Source: Rhyacichthys aspro
Lineage: Eukaryota > Chordata > Actinopteri > Gobiiformes > Rhyacichthyidae
Assembly (NCBI GenBank): GCA_036850595.1
Contig: CM072160.1
Coordinates: 3,023,981 to 3,087,980 of the forward strand
Reading direction: 5' to 3'
Length of the DNA stretch: 64,000 bases
The notes under the pieces were generated by a model, which saw nothing but the letters and a program-made list of their open reading frames with translations, had not been told where the DNA came from and ran no database searches. Position numbers and translations under genes: made by a program. The stretch's first letter is position 1; each line of letters starts with the position of its first letter. This document shows, piece by piece, positions 61,701 through 64,000 of this stretch.

Positions 61701-63895
61701 TGTATTTTCAGCTGAATATGTCTTTTAACAGAGAAACAGCTGAAAAAAGAAAAGCATCAACAGAGAAAAGGGAGACAACGTAAAACACAGATAAATACTG
61801 TCAATTCAATCACGTAATGTTTAACGAGGAGGAGATAATTGTCGTCCTGACGCTGAAGTCACAGCTAAGCTAACGCTAAACTCTAAACTTCAGTTTGGTC
61901 AAATGGATTAGTATGTTTTGGTTTTATTTTTTAATAAAAGAGAAGCAGGAGAGGTCTCTAGGCTGGAGTCTGGAGGAGAGGAGAGTCTGAAACAGAGACA
62001 AAAAAAGAAATATCAGGAAGTGGAGCTTTAATAACAACCTGAACATCCTTCATTAAGTAGAAATGTGCCCTCCATCTGATGTTCTTGTGTCACGTGACCG
62101 CCAATTACAGGCCTTCAATTAAGCAGCTGTTCCGTCCAAACACTTAAAGCTGTGAAAGCTCCCGAGGTCTAGTATTATTCAAAGTTTTATCCACATTCTT
62201 TAGTATTTCTTAAAAATACCTCACATTAAACTGAGAGTATGTGTGGTGCAGCAGCAGTGGAGCAGCTCTGGGTTCACAGGACTCCTTCATGAAACAGTGG
62301 AATAAAACACTCTGGGCTTCCTCCGCCTGCTTCACGACGTGCATTTGTCATCAAAGCCCGACACAAGTGCTTTAAAGCGGCTGCTGGGAGGAGTTGCCAT
62401 GGCTACAGAGTCACCCGTGGGTTTTTCGACCGTCCATCGAGCCTTTTCCCCCGCTCCGGTGCTGCGAGATGAAAACGCACGTGTCCAAACTGTCAGAGCC
62501 GCGCTTTTATGACTTCAAAGGCTGGGCCGGATCCGCGGGAGCCGAGAGACCTTTGTCAGATGCTGGTGCGCGGTTCCCAGTGCCCTGTTGACATTCTCTA
62601 TTTGCCTCTCAGACCTTAGCGACGAGGCTGTTTTCGAAAATAGACGCTCTCTCTCTCTCTCATGTCGGAGCACACGGAGCCATTACAATGCAGCGAAAGG
62701 ACAAATCTCAGTTCATTTAACATTTGGTCCTCGTTTACCAAAGTGGATTCATGCAAAGTGACAGCTCTGGGCTCAGCGTGCGCTCTCACTTTAACAGAAA
62801 TAGAGGTGTATTTATAGCGAAAGCAAGGTGCAGTGAAGGAATTAGCTCGCATTAGGATCCAGATGATATTAATGACCTACAATCCACTGGCAAGCTTAAG
62901 AATAATCCTAATGGGAGCAGTCAAGTGTGGAACAAAAAGAGGGACTAATGTTTCCTCTTCTCCAGGAAATCAGGAGCAGCTGAAAACAGAAAGAATTCAA
63001 TAAAAAGATCTGTAAAAAATAAGTAGATAAATAAAATATTCTCTTGTGTCGTATGTAAACAGAATATTACCAATATTTATCCACGTTTCACTTCCATTTT
63101 CTCTATTTCTGTTTCTTTTTTGTGCTGTTTCTCTTGAATTCTGATTATAAAGCCTAAAGCTGCACACTGTACATTCAGAGAATCAGGTTGTTTACAAAAA
63201 TGTCTCATCTTGATTCAAGGCCTGAGCAAAACAACGATGATTACTTACTCTTCAAAACATTAAATGACAAAGTGTGTGTTTGTGTGGACGGAAACAGCTG
63301 CATATGTTCTGTTCAAGGTCGTCTGGGAATAATAACGTGAAGTTCAGCAGAAAATGATCAGAAAACGGCTGGATTTACATCTTTTGATAAAACTTTGATT
63401 TCTGTCTTGAAAAAAATTAAAACATATTAAAATCTAAATAAAAGCTATGGCTCTGGTTGAACTGGGACATAGTTTCAGTTTGTGTGACATGTTTTTCTAT
63501 GTTTTTCTTTTACTTTCTACCTGTTGTTATTTTTTTTACTTATCTTTAAAGACTTCAAATAGAGAGATCTATTTCTATGATGAACTGATACTACCATCAT
63601 TTCTCTTTTAAATCCCCAGATTATCACCTTAAGTGCGATTAGAAAAGAGTTTTAAACGACTAACTCTGAACGAGCCCCATGTGTCTCTAAAGACACATTA
63701 ACATTGATCTGAATCATTCAAAACTTTCATTTATAAACTGCACATAAACGTCTTTCATTTCCAGGTCACGGCTTTAAATTCGGACCAATCATCGGGAAGC
63801 TGCTGTGTGAGCTGAGCCTGGGAGAAGTGCCGTCCTACGACCTTTCACCTTTCAGGATCAGGCGCTTCCAGGGACTGTCCAAATCTGGCTTATAA
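35013..63895 (+). CDS. pipox: Peroxisomal sarcosine oxidase / L-pipecolate oxidase (8 exons, 388 aa)
   Basis: The gene joins 35013-35123, 36438-36586, 43212-43425, 45300-45482, 49283-49435, 53726-53875, 56335-56410 and 63765-63895. Together these are 1167 bases, or 388 codons plus stop, against 390 residues in human. The family oxidises sarcosine and L-pipecolate with FAD and O2 to give H2O2 in peroxisomes (lysine and glycine-derivative breakdown). Visible are GAGVQG (residues 13-18) for FAD, HGQTRIIR (48-55, matching bacterial MSOX His45/Arg49/Arg52), Lys270 (equivalent of MSOX Lys265, oxygen activation), Cys317 in ESCMYT (covalent FAD attachment) and GAGFSGHGFK (341-350, Lys350 for substrate carboxylate). 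The start has A at -3. The C-terminus is SGL, not a classical PTS1 such as human AHL. All introns are GT-AG; all key residues are intact, so the gene is probably functional. Confidence 0.97.
35124..36437 (+). other. pipox intron 1 (1314 bp)
   Basis: It contains a family A fragment at 35745-35890 (+) and otherwise AT-rich unique sequence. No other exon or RNA gene is seen. Confidence 0.8.
35745..35890 (+). repeat. Family A repeat fragment
   Basis: 'cttttacagagaaacagctc' then 'aaaaaagaaaaaaaatagag' and 'taaacatggataaatgt' match the middle of family A in the + orientation. Both outer parts are missing. Confidence 0.65.
36438..36586 (+). CDS. pipox: pipox coding exon 2
   Basis: 49 codons plus two bases after acceptor TTCTCCCAG. 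It starts FLLPHTRGSSHGQTRIIR, the most conserved active-site segment of the family, and ends ...GVKLY plus AG before GTAGGA (phase 2). Confidence 0.95.
37785..38410. repeat. Degenerate GGTTTAGTCCT-type tandem block
   Basis: Recurrent 'ggtttagtcc', 'ggtttaatcctgg' and 'gtttagtcctgg' phrases at irregular spacing. Same vocabulary as 12030-12290 and 13600-14345. Confidence 0.65.
38770..38905 (-). mobile_element. Retrotransposon 3' tail (GTGCTCTAAAGTTTAATTGATT type)
   Basis: On the - strand it reads 'gtgaagcaccttgcattaag', 'tatgaaaagtgctctaaag' and then TTGATTAA-type tail repeats. This is a common fish non-LTR retrotransposon end. No coding part remains. Confidence 0.6.
38935..39071. repeat. Composite (AATTT)n / (AATTTTATTT)n / (ATTTT)n microsatellite
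   Basis: The run starts as AATTT units, passes into a 10-base unit AATTTTATTT, then into ATTTT units. The ordered change shows stepwise mutation and expansion. Confidence 0.95.
39865..40022 (+). repeat. Family A repeat fragment (AAATAAAAGAAGC side)
   Basis: 'aaagataaaagtttcagctc' through 'ttaaataaaagaagcaggaa' and 'gttactgctgttgttggtgg' match the outer part of the 27498 copy in opposite orientation. The core with the CCAAT sites is absent. Confidence 0.75.
41091..41525 (-). repeat. Family A repeat, near-complete copy
   Basis: From 'tttttgtcctggtctcagac' to 'gagattacactgaaaaacta', lacking only the roughly 80 bases around 'tactaatacgttacat'. The core is intact at about 41335-41383. Confidence 0.85.
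43212..43425 (+). CDS. pipox: pipox coding exon 3
   Basis: The first base completes Arg87. The exon reads QTGLLVMGPEHSESYQMMK... through ...GVLYADRALKTAQ and covers part of the substrate domain. Acceptor CCCTCAG, donor CAG|GTACCG, phase 0. Confidence 0.95.
43563..43965. mobile_element. 'ACGATTAT'-type MITE with internal (ATT)n expansion
   Basis: The ends are imperfect inverted repeats, 'agggctgtgcaattatt' on the left and the inverse of 'agggctgcttgattatt' on the right. The interior shares 'gttttgttcaataaatccaa', 'catatttccaaagtcagtga' and 'gatttcaataatgacca' with 1675-2035. A trinucleotide run has expanded inside this copy. No clear target duplication was found. Confidence 0.75.
43705..43767. 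repeat. (ATT)n microsatellite
   Basis: About 21 uninterrupted ATT units within the MITE, probably polymorphic. The related copy at 1675 has only a short mixed TTTA/ATT stretch here. Confidence 0.95.
45300..45482 (+). CDS. pipox: pipox coding exon 4
   Basis: 61 codons, DQFRKLGGVIRDQEK... to ...GLHLPLQ, including VVTAGPWAKLLL, where the family has its conserved AGPW. Acceptor TTTCGTCAG, donor CAG|GTACCA, phase 0. An in-frame upstream ATG at 45288 lies before the acceptor and is intronic. Confidence 0.95.
45525..46310. repeat. hAT-like end plus 21-bp minisatellite with inverted tail
   Basis: 'gaggggccggggtagttaat' and 'caggggccgaag' at the left match 3281-3325. About 25 units of the 21-bp repeat follow from 45655. 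At about 46188-46262 several units run in the opposite orientation ('aaaacctgttcaaatccatc'). At 46286-46310 'gaagggccacataaaacatt' is the inverse of 'aatgttttatttggcccttc' at 56677-56696, which suggests an element right end. Confidence 0.85.
47564..47890 (-). mobile_element. L2-like retrotransposon 3' end with (TTTAA)n tail
   Basis: On the - strand 'tttcattgtactgctgcaca' is followed by 'atgacaataaagctttt' and then 29 TTTAA units (47564-47708). The TGACAATAAAG terminus with a microsatellite tail is typical of fish L2-family elements. Only the 3' end is present. Confidence 0.7.
49283..49435 (+). CDS. pipox: pipox coding exon 5
   Basis: 51 codons, VVRINVCYWKEKDPGSY... to ...HIYGLPSNEYPGLVK. The last residue, Lys270, aligns with the oxygen-activating Lys of MSOX. 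The acceptor is TTTCTGAAG, less usual than CAG; donor AAG|GTACCA, phase 0. Confidence 0.95.
49628..49727. repeat. Direct repeat, left copy, flanking the 49745 array
   Basis: It runs 'ttattttaaaaatgtcactc' to 'aacagctgtgattggctaat' and is nearly identical to 50966-51070 in the same orientation. Confidence 0.9.
49745..50935. repeat. 21-bp minisatellite with long higher-order units
   Basis: About 57 units. The marker GGTGGTTTTAGTTGG starts at 49761, 50118, 50412 and 50685. The spacings are 357, 294 and 273 bases, which are exactly 17, 14 and 13 units of 21. Within each block the order of unit variants (atattgactt, gttgattgttaacaag, caagtttcagttgg, taatctgg) is conserved. This is a true higher-order repeat, not random decay. 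Confidence 0.95.
50966..51070. repeat. Direct repeat, right copy, flanking the 49745 array
   Basis: Partner of 49628-49727, with a small insertion ('cagtgt' near 51006) and a few substitutions. Confidence 0.9.
51715..52310. repeat. hAT-like end plus 21-bp minisatellite
   Basis: 'aactcaaggcccggggtcgc' and 'aaatggcccttcagtac' at the left correspond to 56645-56698. The array starts at about 51789. The GGTGG marker at 52083 and 52230 is spaced 147 bases (7 units). Its unit order matches the neighbouring array. Confidence 0.9.
52747..53450. repeat. hAT-like end plus 21-bp minisatellite in inverted orientation
   Basis: The flank 'caaactcaaagtgtgagggg' with 'aataagaatcatttcagcgg' is in the same orientation as at 3266. 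The array from 52812 onward, however, reads CCAACTAAAACCTGTTCAAAT, the reverse complement of all other large arrays. About 30 units are present and several have shortened spacing. Confidence 0.9.
53726..53875 (+). CDS. pipox: pipox coding exon 6
   Basis: 50 codons, ICFHMGSPTDPDHRDQ... to ...PEPAIVESCMYT, carrying the covalent FAD Cys317. The donor is ACG|GTCAGT, the weakest of the seven (C at +3). It lies between an inverted minisatellite pair upstream and a 45-bp array downstream. Confidence 0.95.
53998..54236. repeat. 45-bp minisatellite, main array
   Basis: About 5.3 units, with GGGATTACATGG at 54017, 54062, 54107, 54152 and 54197, each exactly 45 bases apart. The 15-residue repeat in the frame read through from exon 6 is a consequence of the period. 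Confidence 0.95.
54241..54440. repeat. Segment duplicated at 58050-58260
   Basis: 'gtttaagtgcttcttgttgg', 'acttgaacaggtctagggca' and 'gttttagtttgatt' are shared in the same order with intron 7. It resembles a decayed 21-bp array edge. Confidence 0.8.
55693..55811. repeat. AAAT-rich simple repeat
   Basis: Imperfect AAAT/AATA units with interruptions such as 'aagtaaacgaat'. Confidence 0.85.
55943..56055. repeat. (TTTTA)n microsatellite
   Basis: About 22 nearly perfect TTTTA units. The open frame here (FILFY repeats) is not a gene. Confidence 0.95.
56335..56410 (+). CDS. pipox: pipox coding exon 7
   Basis: 25 codons plus one base, LTPDRHFVLDCHPQHSNI... to ...GAGFS plus G. The acceptor's pyrimidine tract is a (TGTTT)n repeat ending TTTGCAG. 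Donor CAG|GTAAAT, phase 1. Confidence 0.95.
56636..57490. repeat. hAT-like end plus 21-bp minisatellite
   Basis: Left flank 'gtgtcaaactcaaggcccag' then 'gggccaaatggggccctttg'. The array runs from about 56752 and carries variants such as 'tttaacttgatttgaacagg' and 'gaacttgttttagttggatt'. Several units are a base short ('aggtttagttgg'), so the frame is less perfect than at 49745. Confidence 0.9.
58050..58260. repeat. Segment duplicated from/to 54241-54440
   Basis: Same ordered blocks as 54241-54440, with an extra 'atttgaacaagttttatggtg' piece. It abuts the element at 58270. Confidence 0.8.
58270..58740. mobile_element. Interspersed element with 'gacgaa/tttcgt'-type ends
   Basis: It contains 'ttgacgatttttgttgacga' at the left and 'gactaaaactaaattgcatt' style sequence at the right, with 'gcccgaaaacgaaatgaaaa' inside. 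These resemble a frequent fish non-autonomous DNA transposon. A fragment is at 4690-4800. Exact ends and target duplication were not resolved. Confidence 0.5.
59236..59432 (-). repeat. Family A repeat fragment (AAATAAAAGAAGC side)
   Basis: 'cctttcctgcttcttttatt', 'aaccagaccaatttttcacc' and 'caaagtttagagctgatctg' match 27540-27660. It begins next to 'cattaaagctgcagta', which may be the true end of family A. Confidence 0.75.
60630..60680 (-). repeat. Family A repeat fragment
   Basis: 'catctattaaaatcattgat' and 'cgtcttaaggtctcat' match the inner part of family A. Only about 50 bases are left. Confidence 0.5.
61590..62030 (+). repeat. Family A repeat, diverged copy
   Basis: 'agatgagaacctctattcag', 'ttggagcgctcccattggtg', 'cagagaaacagctgaaaaaa' and 'aataaaagagaagcaggaga' appear in family order. 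It ends near 'aagtggagctttaat'. Confidence 0.7.
63060..63150 (-). repeat. Family A repeat fragment
   Basis: 'ccaatatttatccacgtttc' and 'gtgctgtttctcttga' match the segment around 41190-41260. Only the middle of the element is present. Confidence 0.45.
63765..63895 (+). CDS. pipox: pipox coding exon 8 (terminal)
   Basis: It completes Gly346, then reads HGFKFGPIIGKLL... to ...QGLSKSGL and TAA at 63893-63895. Acceptor TTTCCAG. It carries Lys350 (carboxylate binding in MSOX) and the non-classical C-terminal SGL. Confidence 0.95.
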
Positions 63896-63962
63896 AAAAC
63901 AAAAAAACTGACACTGGACGCAAAAGAAACCAACGAGTCTGTTTTACGACAAGGGCTTCGAT

Positions 63963-63968
63963 AATAAA
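63963..63968 (+). terminator. pipox polyadenylation signal AATAAA
   Basis: AATAAA begins 68 bases after the last base of the stop codon, giving a very short 3' UTR if used. The cleavage site would fall near or just past the window's end. Confidence 0.7.
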
Positions 63969-64000
63969 TGGATTAAAGATAATGGACTGATCATATCATG

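Larger units (their letters stand above)
56411..63764 (+). other. pipox intron 7 (7354 bp)
   Basis: The largest intron. It holds a 21-bp array, an interspersed element at 58270 and several family A copies. The GC-rich patch at 62340-62640 has chance frames and no repeats. No additional exon is needed, because exons 7 and 8 join in phase 1. Confidence 0.8.

Overview
The window is vertebrate nuclear DNA, most likely from a ray-finned fish. It is AT-rich and gene-poor. Genes are split by long GT-AG introns, and most of the non-coding sequence is transposon debris, minisatellites and microsatellites. LINE-type 3' tails ending in microsatellites, hAT-like ends rich in 'ggccc', and MITEs with GATCGG or ACGATTAT-type ends are all common in teleosts. 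The species cannot be named from this sequence.

The one gene that can be read completely is pipox (peroxisomal sarcosine oxidase / L-pipecolate oxidase). It lies on the + strand from the ATG at 35013 to the stop at 63895, in eight coding exons. All splice sites are GT-AG, the phases join cleanly, and the product is 388 residues. The FAD dinucleotide-binding GxGxxG, the HGxTRIIR active-site motif, the exon 5 Lys and the covalent-flavin Cys are all present. A polyadenylation signal follows 67 bases after the stop.

A second gene is only touched. At 20074-20011 on the - strand a short signal-peptide exon ends in a strong donor and sits in a CpG-rich block with a CCAAT box. In human, SEZ6 and PIPOX are adjacent and head-to-head, so this is probably exon 1 of sez6. 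On that reading, 1-20010 is its first intron and about 15 kb of spacer separates the two start codons.

Region by region: 1-20010 is the putative sez6 intron 1. It holds a 501-bp TIR element with a 59-bp perfect inverted repeat and 9-bp duplication, a 1025-bp hAT-type element with an 8-bp duplication nested in a minisatellite, several copies of a ~450-bp interspersed family (called family A here), and degenerate GGTTTAGTCCT blocks. 20011-20540 is the putative sez6 promoter and exon. 20541-35012 is intergenic, with a large 21-bp minisatellite, more family A copies, a 45-bp minisatellite and the pipox upstream region. 35013-63895 is pipox, whose introns are crowded with the same repeats.

The most striking structure is a 21-bp minisatellite (roughly GGTTTTAGTTGGATTTGAACA) in at least seven arrays, five of them in pipox introns. 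Two arrays have higher-order organisation whose spacings are exact multiples of 21. Several arrays start next to the same hAT-like end sequence, and one pair lies in inverted orientation just upstream of pipox exon 6. I saw no tRNA, rRNA or CRISPR feature, and no protein-coding transposon.
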